Below are positions 1 to 7,506 of a DNA stretch of 21,068 nucleotides, piece after piece. The stretch lies in NCBI GenBank assembly GCA_900552255.1, contig URZF01000008.1, positions 1-21,068 on the forward strand, in the 5' to 3' direction. The stretch is from an uncultured Eubacteriales bacterium (lineage in GTDB: Bacteria > Bacillota > Clostridia > Oscillospirales > CAG-272). Made by a program: the position numbers and the translations under genes. Each line of letters opens with the position of its first letter. The first letter of the stretch is position 1. The notes under the pieces are model-generated. The model worked only from the letters and a program-made list of their open reading frames with translations, had not been told where the DNA came from and did not search any database.

Positions 1-45
1 GTGTGCAACTATCCGCATAAGCAAAACGTCTAAGAGGCTTTTAGT

Positions 46-118
46 CCGGGATGACAGGATTCGAACCTGCGGCATCCTGCTCCCAAAGCAGGCGCGCTAC
101 CAACTGCGCTACATCTCG
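46..118 (-). tRNA. tRNA-Pro (anticodon TGG)
   Basis: Read on the minus strand, this folds as a full cloverleaf: 7-bp acceptor, 4-bp D stem (GCGC/GCGC), 5-bp anticodon stem (CCTGC/GCAGG) with loop TTTGGGA, a 5-base variable loop, and a T arm with the TTCGAAT loop. The anticodon TGG decodes proline codons CCN. The acceptor has one A-C mismatch at its third pair. The discriminator base reads G and no CCA is encoded, so CCA would have to be added by nucleotidyltransferase. A perfect consensus promoter lies about 21 bases upstream of the mature 5' end. It is probably functional, given the intact arms and the promoter. Confidence 0.93.
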
Positions 119-138
119 GCGGTCACTTCACGGTAGTT

Positions 139-167
139 ATTATAAATGAAAAAAACGGTTTTGTCAA
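139..167 (-). promoter_or_regulatory. Perfect sigma-70-type promoter for tRNA-Pro
   Basis: On the minus strand, TTGACA (162-167) and TATAAT (139-144) are separated by exactly 17 bases (145-161). Both hexamers match the vegetative consensus at every position. Transcription would start near 131-133, about 14 bases before the tRNA 5' end at 118, which leaves a short leader for RNase P to remove. Unusually strong promoters are common for stable RNA genes. Confidence 0.85.
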
Positions 168-180
168 CCGACAGTCATAA

Positions 181-205
181 TTTAAGCGGCGCTTTCGCGC
201 CGTTT
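181..205 (-). terminator. Probable intrinsic terminator after the small membrane protein gene
   Basis: A GC-rich hairpin with a 6-bp stem (CGGCGC at 187-192 against GCGCCG at 197-202) and a GAAA tetraloop on the minus strand begins five bases past the stop codon of the gene at 207-743. The tail on the minus strand is only CTTAAATTAT, so the U-tract is weak. The stem can be flanked by A-T pairs. It probably separates this gene from the tRNA promoter just downstream. Confidence 0.45.
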
Positions 206-206
206 C

Positions 207-743
207 TCATTTGTTTTTGTTTCGTGCTTTCTCCTTCTGTTCAAGCCTGGCAAGCAGCCTTTCCTCTTCCACTTGACGGGATATTTCCTTCACGGAATCA
301 AAATAAAGCTTTGCATTTCTATTGATCACCAGGATGATCGGGAAAACAAGCTGTCCATATGCGGCGACAATCATGGTAAACGCATAAAGGCGGGCGCCAA
401 GCATATAGACCGGATTCAAGGTCGAATATAGATCCATCGAAAAGGTTTCCAGCACCAGCATGATCCCCATGAAAACCGGAAAAATTACCGTCCAGCGATA
501 TCCCATATACAATGCGGCAAGGAACAGCGGGATCACGATCAGCATCAGGGTATTGTGCCACGAATAAATCAGCAGGATCCCCTGCACCGCGCACAAAAGC
601 TCCGCCGCCACCTGCAAGATGCGGGTGATCGCCCAAAGCAAAAATACAACGGAGGCAAAACGCCTGCCGGAAGAAACGGCGGTATCCTCGGAAGCAAGCT
701 GACTTACCAATGCCTTGCGCTTTTGTCTCGATTCTCTATCCAT
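207..743 (-). CDS. Small membrane protein of unknown function
   Basis: I do not recognise this 178-residue protein. It has a basic N-terminus, then hydrophobic stretches at about residues 29-60, 64-81, 84-101 and 117-141, which suggest four to five membrane helices. It ends in a charged, probably helical cytoplasmic tail (about 145-178) rich in Glu, Arg and Lys. No catalytic motif is visible. The ATG at 743 is supported by a strong GGAGGT site five bases upstream. The gene is monocistronic: it has its own promoter at 788-816 and a hairpin just after its stop. It is visibly less GC-rich than the cobalamin genes, and nothing links it to B12 synthesis beyond proximity. Confidence 0.8.
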   Translation of the reverse strand: MDRESRQKRKALVSQLASEDTAVSSGRRFASVVFLLWAITRILQVAAELLCAVQGILLIYSWHNTLMLIVIPLFLAALYMGYRWTVIFPVFMGIMLVLETFSMDLYSTLNPVYMLGARLYAFTMIVAAYGQLVFPIILVINRNAKLYFDSVKEISRQVEEERLLARLEQKEKARNKNK

Positions 744-748
744 CGCAC

Positions 749-754
749 ACCTCC
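749..754 (-). promoter_or_regulatory. Strong ribosome binding site of the membrane protein gene
   Basis: GGAGGT on the minus strand lies five bases before the ATG at 743 and fixes that start. Confidence 0.75.
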
Positions 755-780
755 CTCTTCCGATACCGGCAAATCTAATG

Positions 781-834
781 TGTCAATATTATCTCATATT
801 CAACACCGTTTGTCAATATTTTGAATGATAATAT
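781..834 (-). promoter_or_regulatory. Promoter with overlapping direct and inverted repeats (candidate operator)
   Basis: On the minus strand, TTGACA (811-816) and GATAAT (788-793) are 17 bases apart, giving a near-perfect promoter for the gene at 207-743, with a start near 780. The plus-strand decamer TGTCAATATT occurs twice, at 781-790 and 811-820, exactly 30 bases apart. ATATTATC (786-793) and GATAATAT (827-834) form an inverted repeat, with TTCAA (799-803) and TTGAA (821-825) nested inside it. One inverted-repeat arm contains the -10 element and one direct repeat contains the -35, so a regulator could bind here. The same palindrome could form an AT-rich hairpin at the 3' end of the cobalamin operon. 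The 744-843 gap holds nothing else visible. Confidence 0.65.
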
Positions 835-843
835 CTGCTCTTT

Positions 844-1773
844 TTAGTCCTGCATGATATGCTGGTTTCGGATCTCGGGGCTTTCGATGGTTTCGTTTAT
901 CGCAAAGGCATACGGTTCAAGATAGTCGCCGAGCGCGGGAGAAAGCCCCTCGCGGACAAGCGCCGCCGCGACATCTGCGCAAAGCGATTCGATCCACGCG
1001 GATTTCTGAGCGGGAGATGCTTCGGCGTCCGCAAGCAGACGTTCAAGAAGCGCCGCTCTGCCGCCGAGCAGCGGAAGCTTTCGCATGGCGCGAAAAAGCC
1101 ATTTATAATACGGCGCATGCACCCGATTGAGAAGAAAAATCATGCCGGCGCAATGCTCGGCAAAGCGCGCAAGCGCAAGACCGGCCGCACCGCTTTCCCC
1201 ATGCGCGAGGCATCTTGCGTAGTTATACTGCCCCGTCTGCGCCATCGCGATGGCTTTGGATGCGATTTTTTTGAGCCGCACGTCGGGCGGCATCCCATAG
1301 AGGATTTTTTCCCGGATTTCGGTAAATTTGCCGAGCGGGTCTGAAAACACCTCGCCGTTTGTCGCCTCGGCCAAATAAAAGGACGGCGTATACAGCCAAT
1401 CCTCGAGGCTCTCCGGCGCGCCTTCCCTGCCGGTATAGGCGAAATAGAACGCCGATATGGTATGCACGCCCTTGCTTCCGCCGCCCATGACGCTGCGTTT
1501 TTGCAGCCGGTAGCCGTGAAATTCCGCCGGGAGTCCCGCATACGCGCGGAACAGCCGGAAGCCGAAAAGGCGCTCATCCTCATCCGTAATCCAAAGGCAG
1601 AAGCCGGGTTCAAAATCGTGGTCGCGTGAGATTTCGTCGTCAAAGCCAAAGCATTCGGAGCCGTGTCCTACAAGCCCTGCGGCGATGCGCCCCTTATATT
1701 CCGGGAATTTTTCCTCCAGCATGGGACGGCCGTATTCCTCATAAAAGGCGCGGGAAAGTTCAAGTCCGGTCAT
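844..1773 (-). CDS. DUF4037-like putative nucleotidyltransferase
   Basis: The 309-residue protein carries a polymerase-beta-type nucleotidyltransferase signature: Gly38-Ser39, eleven residues, then Asp51-His52-Asp53. A conserved-looking FSDPLGKF segment (about 143-150) follows. An Arg/Lys-rich helical C-terminal half contains a PYYKW motif (221-225). This layout resembles the DUF4037 family of uncharacterised proteins, with an N-terminal NTP-transferase fold and a C-terminal helical domain. The substrate is unknown. The frame is open further upstream, but the ATG at 1773 is chosen because the homology-like region begins there and it overlaps the TPR gene by 14 bases, which suggests translational coupling. 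It is the last gene of the cobalamin operon. A role in B12 metabolism is only inferred from position. The family is assigned from memory of its motif pattern. Confidence 0.78.
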   Translation of the reverse strand: MTGLELSRAFYEEYGRPMLEEKFPEYKGRIAAGLVGHGSECFGFDDEISRDHDFEPGFCLWITDEDERLFGFRLFRAYAGLPAEFHGYRLQKRSVMGGGSKGVHTISAFYFAYTGREGAPESLEDWLYTPSFYLAEATNGEVFSDPLGKFTEIREKILYGMPPDVRLKKIASKAIAMAQTGQYNYARCLAHGESGAAGLALARFAEHCAGMIFLLNRVHAPYYKWLFRAMRKLPLLGGRAALLERLLADAEASPAQKSAWIESLCADVAAALVREGLSPALGDYLEPYAFAINETIESPEIRNQHIMQD

Positions 1774-2551
1774 AGATCTTCTCGGCGGCGGCAGTGAGCT
1801 CCGCTTCCCTTGCGAAATATCCGAAAAATCCGTAGGACGGCGCGCATTTGGAGCAAATAAAGGCGTAATTTCCATCGTGCGGGAGCGTTTCCGAGCAGAG
1901 ATAAGACCACGCCGCATCAAGAGAGGAAGCGATTCGCCCGTCCATCTTGTCTTTATCGTAATACAGATGGGCGAGATTTACATAGCTCACCGCGATTTCT
2001 CCGTCGTTGTTCCCGTTTTTTTCAAGAATCCCGATCGCCGTTTTATAATTTTCCTCGGCCTTTTCAAATTCGCCGAGCTCCGCGTACGCCGACGCCGTAT
2101 TGTTGCACAGAGCCGCCAAAAGATAGCTGTCGGGCGGAAGCTCCGCCTCGTAGATTCTTCTTGCGCGCTCGTAATACGGCAGCGCCTCCGCCGCCCTGCC
2201 GAACGCCTTCATGGTCGTGGCGCCGTTGACATAGATCGTACCGCCGGAAACCGAATTTCCAAGCCCGTGCTCCTCCATCAGCGCAAACGCCTCCGATACG
2301 GCGGCAAGTCCGCGTTCTTTTTCACCCGTGCGGCGGAAATATCCGATCTCCTCGCTCAAAATCTCCAAAAGACCTCTCGTATCGCCGGAAAGGCGCGCTT
2401 CTCTTTCCCAATAGGAAAGCAATCTGCCCGCACCCGCGAGGTCGTTTCTCGAAAAATGCTCGTCGAGCTTTTCGACCACGCGCCGGATCGGCACCCTGTC
2501 CTGCTTTTCCTTGGAGCAGCTTTCACACCGGCAGCTCTGTTCTTCCTTCAT
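1760..2551 (-). CDS. Tetratricopeptide-repeat protein with cysteine pairs
   Basis: This 263-residue protein begins with a Cys-rich segment (Cys7, Cys9, Cys12). Helical repeats of TPR type follow from about residue 20 to 215; the clearest unit is near 145-178, with the alanine/tyrosine/leucine pattern of NNTASAYAELGEFEKAEENY. A C-terminal CSKC motif (233-236) is followed by an aromatic GFFGYF segment. The cysteines could bind a metal, but this is unproven. TPRs usually mediate protein-protein contacts, and the overlapping downstream nucleotidyltransferase-like gene is the obvious partner. ATG at 2551 is preferred. An in-frame GTG at 2554 is an alternative, and AAAGGAG lies just upstream of both. 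It starts about 24 bases after the cobO stop, so it is probably co-transcribed with the B12 genes. Confidence 0.78.
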   Translation of the reverse strand: MKEEQSCRCESCSKEKQDRVPIRRVVEKLDEHFSRNDLAGAGRLLSYWEREARLSGDTRGLLEILSEEIGYFRRTGEKERGLAAVSEAFALMEEHGLGNSVSGGTIYVNGATTMKAFGRAAEALPYYERARRIYEAELPPDSYLLAALCNNTASAYAELGEFEKAEENYKTAIGILEKNGNNDGEIAVSYVNLAHLYYDKDKMDGRIASSLDAAWSYLCSETLPHDGNYAFICSKCAPSYGFFGYFAREAELTAAAEKIYDRT

Positions 2552-2575
2552 CACAGTTTTCTCCTTTTATGATAT

Positions 2576-3094
2576 TCAGTATTCGATGCCCTCTCTCGAG
2601 GCGATCCCTCTGTCATACGGATGCCTGAGCTTTCTCATTTCGGTGACGTAATCCGCAAGCTCGCAGAACTTGGGATCGGGATCTCTGCCCGTCAGCACGA
2701 CCTCCGGATGCCCGCCTCTCAGATAAACGAGAAGCTCCTCTTCATCGATCATACCGTGGCGGCATGCCGCGAAGACCTCGTCCAGCACCAGCATGTCAAA
2801 CTCCCGCGACCGTCTGAGAAGCTCCGCAAGATAAGCGCGGTAGCAGCGGCCTGCCGCCGCGCGCTGTTCCCCGTTCATATTGGCGTACCGCCCGTAATGC
2901 TCCTCAGAGCGGCAGACGGTGATGCCGGAAATCCCCTCCAAAACACGGATTTCCGACGAGGCGCCGCTCTTGAAAAACTGTCCGATGAGAACGCGCTTTC
3001 CGCTTCCCGCCGCACGCACGGCAAGTCCCACCGCCGCGGTGGTCTTTCCCTTCCCGTCGCCGCAATAGATGTGTATCAATCCGTTTTCCATCAT
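2576..3094 (-). CDS. cobO: Cob(I)yrinic acid a,c-diamide adenosyltransferase (CobO/BtuR type)
   Basis: This enzyme transfers the adenosyl group of ATP to cob(I)-corrinoids, making the Co-C bond of adenosylcobamides in the cytoplasm. The 172 residues match the CobA/CobO/BtuR family in length. The P-loop GDGKGKTT is at 12-19, a VLDEV Walker-B-like strand is near 102-106, and the C-terminus carries the family pattern [13 protein letters not shown]. The ATG at 3094 overlaps the cbiP stop by four bases (ATGA), with AAGGAAG upstream. A second ATG directly follows at 3091 and could be used instead. It is transcribed between cbiP and the TPR gene. Whether it acts on cobyrinic diamide or cobinamide cannot be told from sequence. 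Confidence 0.95.
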   Translation of the reverse strand: MMENGLIHIYCGDGKGKTTAAVGLAVRAAGSGKRVLIGQFFKSGASSEIRVLEGISGITVCRSEEHYGRYANMNGEQRAAAGRCYRAYLAELLRRSREFDMLVLDEVFAACRHGMIDEEELLVYLRGGHPEVVLTGRDPDPKFCELADYVTEMRKLRHPYDRGIASREGIEY

Positions 3095-4548
3095 ATCTTC
3101 CTTTCCAGTATATCATAAATGAGCTTCATGTCAAGAGCGCCGCGCACCGCGTCCGCGAGCAGATCATACTGCGCCTCTTTATATGCCTTCCCGTCGAAAA
3201 CGGCATCCGTGTCAAACCGAATCCCCTTTTTCCCGCACAGAGCCTCGACGATCCCATCCGCGATGCCGTCCGCGTCAAAGAGCCCGTGGACATAGCTGCC
3301 GTAAATATTCCCGCAGGAAACGAGCGTTTCCGCCGCCGTGCTCTCTCCCATGTGAATCTCATACCCCGAATATTCCCTGCCGCAAAGCCCCGCGAAGATT
3401 CCCTCCGGCGCGCCGAGCCGTCCCGAAACCTGACGCCGCGTCTTTTCGCGCCGGAACACCGTTTCCATATCGAGAAGCCCCATTCCCGCAAGCGTGCCGC
3501 CGCCCTCCGTATCCTCCGGATCCGAAATCGTTTTTCCGAGCATCTGAAAGCCGCCGCAGATTCCGAATACAGGCGTGCCGCGGGACGCGAGCTTTTTGAC
3601 CGCCGCCTCCAAACCGGACTCCCGCAGCCATATCAGGTCGGAAATCGTGCTTTTCGTCCCCGGAAGCATGACAAGATCGGGCTCCCCCAGCTCTTTTACA
3701 GAAGAAACATAGCGCAAGGAGACGTTCTCATAGCGCTCAAACGGCGCAAAATCCGTGAAATTGGAGATGCGCGGCAGTCTGACCACCGCAATGTCGATTT
3801 CCTTTTTCATGCCGTTTGACAGCCTGCGGCTGAGACTGTCCTCGTCGTCGATATCCACATTCACATACGGAACGACGCCGGCGCACGGCACCCCGACAAG
3901 CTCATACAGCATATCGAGTCCGCTTTGCAGAATCGACACGTCGCCGCGAAACTTGTTGATCACCGTCGCCTTGATTCTCGCGCGCTCCCGTGGCTCAAGC
4001 AGCGCTACGGTTCCGTAAAGCTGCGCGAATACGCCGCCGCGGTCGATGTCACCGACAAGCAGCACTGGCGCATCTACCATCTCCGCCATCCCCATGTTGA
4101 CAATATCCGTCGTTTTGAGGTTGATTTCCGCCGGACTTCCCGCGCCTTCAATGACGATGATATCATAAGTCTCCTCCAGCTTATGATAAGCCGCGAGAAT
4201 GTCCGGAATCAGCTCCTTCTTATATCGGAAATACTCCGCCGCGCGCATGTTGCCGCGCACCTCGCCGTTCACAATCACCTGAGAGCCGACGTCCGTCGTC
4301 GGCTTTAACAGGATTGGATTCATCAGAACGGACGGCTTTACCTTCGCCGCCTCCGCCTGGACGACCTGCGCGCGCCCCATCTCGAGCCCCTCGTCCGTGA
4401 CAAAGGAATTGAGCGCCATATTCTGCGACTTGAACGGCGCCACATGGTATCTGTCCTGTACAAAGATGCGGCAGAGCGCGGCGCAGATAAGGCTTTTTCC
4501 CGCGTTCGACATCGTTCCCTGTATCATAATCGGCATTGCTTTTTTCAT
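3091..4548 (-). CDS. cbiP: Cobyric acid synthase, glutamine-hydrolysing (CbiP/CobQ)
   Basis: This enzyme amidates the b, d, e and g side chains of adenosylcobyrinic acid a,c-diamide, using glutamine and ATP. The 485-residue length is normal. The N-terminal synthetase domain begins with GTMSNAGKS (11-19) and contains the [13 protein letters not shown] segment (132-144) and [10 protein letters not shown] (166-175). The C-terminal class I glutamine amidotransferase domain carries the nucleophile Cys331 in [10 protein letters not shown], followed by YEIHMGE (396-402) and the catalytic-type His421 in GSYVHGLF. The ATG at 4548 overlaps the cobD stop by four bases, and its own stop overlaps the cobO start in the same way. 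It is intact, with no missing key residue seen. Confidence 0.97.
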   Translation of the reverse strand: MKKAMPIMIQGTMSNAGKSLICAALCRIFVQDRYHVAPFKSQNMALNSFVTDEGLEMGRAQVVQAEAAKVKPSVLMNPILLKPTTDVGSQVIVNGEVRGNMRAAEYFRYKKELIPDILAAYHKLEETYDIIVIEGAGSPAEINLKTTDIVNMGMAEMVDAPVLLVGDIDRGGVFAQLYGTVALLEPRERARIKATVINKFRGDVSILQSGLDMLYELVGVPCAGVVPYVNVDIDDEDSLSRRLSNGMKKEIDIAVVRLPRISNFTDFAPFERYENVSLRYVSSVKELGEPDLVMLPGTKSTISDLIWLRESGLEAAVKKLASRGTPVFGICGGFQMLGKTISDPEDTEGGGTLAGMGLLDMETVFRREKTRRQVSGRLGAPEGIFAGLCGREYSGYEIHMGESTAAETLVSCGNIYGSYVHGLFDADGIADGIVEALCGKKGIRFDTDAVFDGKAYKEAQYDLLADAVRGALDMKLIYDILERKI

Positions 4549-5591
4549 GATAAAATCTCCCCGATTGTCTGAATCAGAATTTCATTGTCACGATGCTCCC
4601 TCACCGCGATACGGCAATACCGCCCGTCAAGCCCCGCAAAGTTCGCACAGCTACGGATCTGAATGCCGCGCGCGAGCAGCGCGTCGTATAACGGCACATC
4701 CGTGCGGAACAGGAGAAAATTCGCCGCGCCGTCGTATACCCGAAAGCCGAGATCGCAAAGCGACCGATGGAGATACGGCCTTTCCTCCGAAATCAGCGCG
4801 CGGAAGCGTGCGAGCGTGTCCCTATCCGACGCCGCGGCGATGCCCGCCGCCTGCGCGGCGGAGGATACGTTCCAGCACGGCGCCTTCTCCGACATGCGAC
4901 AAAGAAAATCCGTATCCGAGCACAGTCCGTAGCCGAGCCGCAGTCCCGCCATCCCGTAGCTTTTGGTGAAAGCCCGCAGAACAAACACATTGGGGAATTT
5001 TGCGGCCAGCGCCGGAATCGCGTACCGGCCGGGATCGTCGGAAAGATCGAGAAAGCAGCAGTCGAGAAACAGCCTTGCGCCCACATCCTCGCAGCGCTGC
5101 GCCGCCGCCGTGATAAAATCCGCATCATAAAGAATCCCTGTCGGATTGTTCGGCGTGCAAAGGAACACGGCGGACATACCCTCCTCAATCCGAGAAAGAA
5201 AAGCGCCGTCGGGATAAAAGCCGTTTTCCTCGCGCAGCGGACAGCAGACTGCCGTCCCGCCTGCGGCCCGCCACGCCGTCTCATACTCCGAAAAGGTCGG
5301 GAAGAGAATCAGCGCGGTCCCGCCCACGGCATAGGCAAACGAATAAATCAGCTCCGCCGCGCCGTTCCCGCATAGGATATGCTCATACGGCACCTCCTCA
5401 TAGTCGGAGAGCGCAAAGCGGAGCGCCCGGCAGTACGCATCCGGATAAAACGAAAGCGTATCCAAGGCTTCCGCGACCGCCCGCTTCACCGAAGCCGGCG
5501 TGCCGAAAGGATTCACGTTTGCGGAAAAATCGATATGGAGCGCTCTCCCATAACGGTCGCCGCCGTGCAGATTTCCCTTATCCATCAGCAT
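4545..5591 (-). CDS. cobD: Threonine-phosphate decarboxylase (CobD-like aminotransferase fold)
   Basis: This PLP enzyme makes (R)-1-amino-2-propanol O-phosphate from L-threonine phosphate. The product is the linker between the corrin ring and the nucleotide loop. The 348 residues show class I/II aminotransferase landmarks: FSANVNPFG (22-30), [10 protein letters not shown] (74-83), CTPNNPTG (145-152), Asp177 in the PLP-ring strand, and the Schiff-base Lys210 in [15 protein letters not shown]. An Arg-containing C-terminal segment (SCANF...RYCRIAVR) binds the carboxylate in relatives. The frame is open upstream into cbiB, but ATG at 5591 has a GGAGGGAGGG site directly before it and gives a normal N-terminus; a second ATG lies at 5585. 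It sits between cbiB, which uses its product, and cbiP. Confusion with histidinol-phosphate aminotransferase is possible, but the context decides. Confidence 0.93.
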   Translation of the reverse strand: MLMDKGNLHGGDRYGRALHIDFSANVNPFGTPASVKRAVAEALDTLSFYPDAYCRALRFALSDYEEVPYEHILCGNGAAELIYSFAYAVGGTALILFPTFSEYETAWRAAGGTAVCCPLREENGFYPDGAFLSRIEEGMSAVFLCTPNNPTGILYDADFITAAAQRCEDVGARLFLDCCFLDLSDDPGRYAIPALAAKFPNVFVLRAFTKSYGMAGLRLGYGLCSDTDFLCRMSEKAPCWNVSSAAQAAGIAAASDRDTLARFRALISEERPYLHRSLCDLGFRVYDGAANFLLFRTDVPLYDALLARGIQIRSCANFAGLDGRYCRIAVREHRDNEILIQTIGEILS

Positions 5592-5616
5592 AAGCTTCCC
5601 TCCCTCCGAGAATCGT

Positions 5617-6609
5617 TCAAAGCGAAATCCCCGCCGCAAGAGCGGCAAGCGTTTTCAGTGCAAGCGTAAGGATCAGCAGCAGAACAGCGGTCACATACAT
5701 CAGCCGGTTAGCGCGGCGGATATCGGCGGCCTCTATCTCGCGCGCCGCATCCCCGATATGCTCCTTTTTGCAGACTACGCCGCCGTAGACCGCGTCTCCG
5801 GCGAGCCGCACGCCGAGCGCGCCCGCGCAGACGGACTCCGTCTGCGCGGAATTCGGGCTCGCGTGCTTTCTTCTGTCGCGGCGGAAAATCCGCCATGCTC
5901 CGCCGGCGTCAAGACCGCAGAGCGCCGACGACAGAATCATCAAAACCGCCGTGATGCGCGACGGAAGAAAATTCAGCACGTCGTCCGTTTTCGCCGCCGC
6001 GCGCCCGAAATGCAGATATTTTTCGTTTTTATAGCCCACCATCGAATCCATCGTGTTGACGGATTTATAGAAGAAGCCGCCCGCGGCGCCGAACAAAAAC
6101 AGATACAGCATCGGCGCCGTCACACCGTCGGACGTATTTTCCGCCACGGTTTCGACCGCCGCGCGCGTCATCCCCGACGCGTCCAAAACCGCGGTATCGC
6201 GTCCTACGATATTCCGAAGCGCCGCGCGCGCGCCCTCGGGATCACCGCGCTCTAAGGCATGACAGACCTTCATGCTCTCCTTGCGGAGCGCGTGCGCGGC
6301 AAAAATCTGCCAGCACATGACGCTTTCCACAGAAAAATAGAGCCACGGATGAATGAGATACGCCGCGGCCGTGATGAGAAGCGGAACAAGCGTCGATACG
6401 GAGCTCACAAGCACGACAAGCCATCTGCCGGCGGCGAGCTCTCCCTTTTCCGTTTTCGGAAACCTGCCGCGCAGGAATTTTTCAAGCACGGAGATCCATT
6501 TCCCGATGAGACATACCGGATGCGGCAGGCTGTACGGGTCGCCGACAAGACAATCGATGAGAAAGCCCGCCAGCATCGCCGCCGCGGATAAAAACAAATA
6601 GGTCCCCAT
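5617..6609 (-). CDS. cbiB: Adenosylcobinamide-phosphate synthase (CbiB), membrane protein
   Basis: This integral membrane enzyme joins aminopropanol phosphate to adenosylcobyric acid. The 330 residues show the family pattern: an N-terminal helix followed by DCLVGDPYSLPHP (19-31), the loop ETVAENTSDGVTAP (153-166), the segment KSVNTMDSMVGYKNEKY (182-198), SPNSAQTESVCAGALGV (251-267) and a hydrophobic C-terminus. Several hydrophobic stretches (about 63-88, 167-180, 218-232 and 305-325) are likely membrane helices. The ATG at 6609 lies one base after the cobC stop and follows a GAGGGGG site. The frame is open further upstream, but that part is not homologous. Cobinamide-phosphate synthesis is coupled to the neighbouring cobD product. 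Confidence 0.95.
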   Translation of the reverse strand: MGTYLFLSAAAMLAGFLIDCLVGDPYSLPHPVCLIGKWISVLEKFLRGRFPKTEKGELAAGRWLVVLVSSVSTLVPLLITAAAYLIHPWLYFSVESVMCWQIFAAHALRKESMKVCHALERGDPEGARAALRNIVGRDTAVLDASGMTRAAVETVAENTSDGVTAPMLYLFLFGAAGGFFYKSVNTMDSMVGYKNEKYLHFGRAAAKTDDVLNFLPSRITAVLMILSSALCGLDAGGAWRIFRRDRRKHASPNSAQTESVCAGALGVRLAGDAVYGGVVCKKEHIGDAAREIEAADIRRANRLMYVTAVLLLILTLALKTLAALAAGISL

Positions 6610-6610
6610 A

Positions 6611-7168
6611 TCAAAGCGCCCCCTCGACCGTGATGATTCCGTCCGCGAAAACGGCGCGGTATCCCTCTCCGTTTTTACACTGCCATCCGAAATAGGTGTG
6701 AGAAGGCTCATAAGCCTCCAAAATGCTCATGATCGTGCCGCCGTGGACGACAAATGCAAGCGTATCGTCCGCCGCATGCTTCTCCGTCACGCGGCAAAAC
6801 GCCGCGGCACACCGGGCTTTGAACGCCGCCGTATCCTCTCCGTCCGGAAACGGCAGCACACCGCCGCTTTCCACCCATGCAAGATACGGCGCATCGTGAA
6901 TAAGCTCCGGATAGCTTTTCCCCTCATATCTTCCGAAATCGCATTCCCTGAAATCCGGAATCAAAACAGGCTTTTTGTCGGGATAGAGAAGCTCGGCGGT
7001 CTCGATACAGCGCCGCATCGGCGAGCAGTAAAGCGTGTCCGCCATGGGATAGGCGCGCGCGCGAAGCGCCGCCGCGCCCTCGGGGCAGAGCGGCTCGTCC
7101 GTGCTCCCGATATAGCGTTTTTCAAGATTTCCGGCAGTCATTCCGTGCCGGATCAAAATCAGCGTCAT
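6611..7168 (-). CDS. cobC: Alpha-ribazole phosphatase-like histidine phosphatase (CobC)
   Basis: This is a histidine-phosphatase (phosphoglycerate-mutase-like) protein of 185 residues. The RHG motif is at 7-9, with the phospho-accepting His8. A conserved Arg near 52-53 is in CSPMRRCIETA, Glu75 is in FRECDFGRYEG, and a second His142 is in VVHGG. In cobalamin synthesis the family removes the 5' phosphate from alpha-ribazole phosphate or from cobalamin phosphate. The superfamily is broad, and the specific role is inferred from the position within the nucleotide-loop genes. ATG at 7168 overlaps the stop of the short CobU-like gene by four bases, and cbiB starts one base after its own stop. Confidence 0.9.
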   Translation of the reverse strand: MTLILIRHGMTAGNLEKRYIGSTDEPLCPEGAAALRARAYPMADTLYCSPMRRCIETAELLYPDKKPVLIPDFRECDFGRYEGKSYPELIHDAPYLAWVESGGVLPFPDGEDTAAFKARCAAAFCRVTEKHAADDTLAFVVHGGTIMSILEAYEPSHTYFGWQCKNGEGYRAVFADGIITVEGAL

Positions 7169-7506
7169 TTGATTCTCGTCCCGATTCCGCAGAATACGCG
7201 GTACACGCGCTCCGCCCTTTCCGCAAGATAGCAGCAAAGCCTGCCGACGTTCTCCCGCCAAAGGCGCTCCTCTTTTTCCATCGGGACGATCCCGCAGCCG
7301 ACCTCATCGCAGAGGATCACCGCGTCCGGATGCCGCGCAAGATAGGCGTCGAGCGCCGTTTTGCCGGCACCCTCCCGCACCGCCTCTTGGAGATTGTACA
7401 GACAAGCCTTATCGCCCAGCGTACCGTCGGAAAAATCCGTGACGCCGAGCTCCTTTTTCGCAAACGCGAGCTTTCCCTGCGCGCGTCCGCCGATGACAAG
7501 TATCAT
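7165..7506 (-). CDS. Short CobU paralogue with degenerate P-loop
   Basis: This 113-residue protein matches the two ends of CobU (adenosylcobinamide kinase / guanylyltransferase, usually about 180 residues) but lacks the middle. The N-terminus MILVIGGRAQGKL aligns with the CobU P-loop, but the Ser/Thr after the Lys is Leu13. The C-terminus keeps DEVGCGIVP (67-75), the following RLWRENVGRLCCYLAERAERV and the end GIGTRIK, as in classical CobU. The roughly 60-residue segment holding the guanylylated His is missing. The frame is intact and is embedded with four-base overlaps on both sides (ATGA with cobS upstream and cobC downstream), so it looks like a maintained gene rather than decay. Independent activity is doubtful. 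It may partner the full-length CobU at 8258-8803. Confidence 0.87.
   Translation of the reverse strand: MILVIGGRAQGKLAFAKKELGVTDFSDGTLGDKACLYNLQEAVREGAGKTALDAYLARHPDAVILCDEVGCGIVPMEKEERLWRENVGRLCCYLAERAERVYRVFCGIGTRIK

Noticed and set aside
1..45. A second RNA gene or a terminator left of the tRNA
   Set aside because: The 45 bases show no convincing stem-loop with a T-tract and no cloverleaf half. Nothing can be supported.
1774..1920. Extended N-terminus of the DUF4037-like gene
   Set aside because: The extra 49 codons overlap the TPR gene and are Arg/Pro-rich without family character. The ATG at 1773 gives a compact coupled start.
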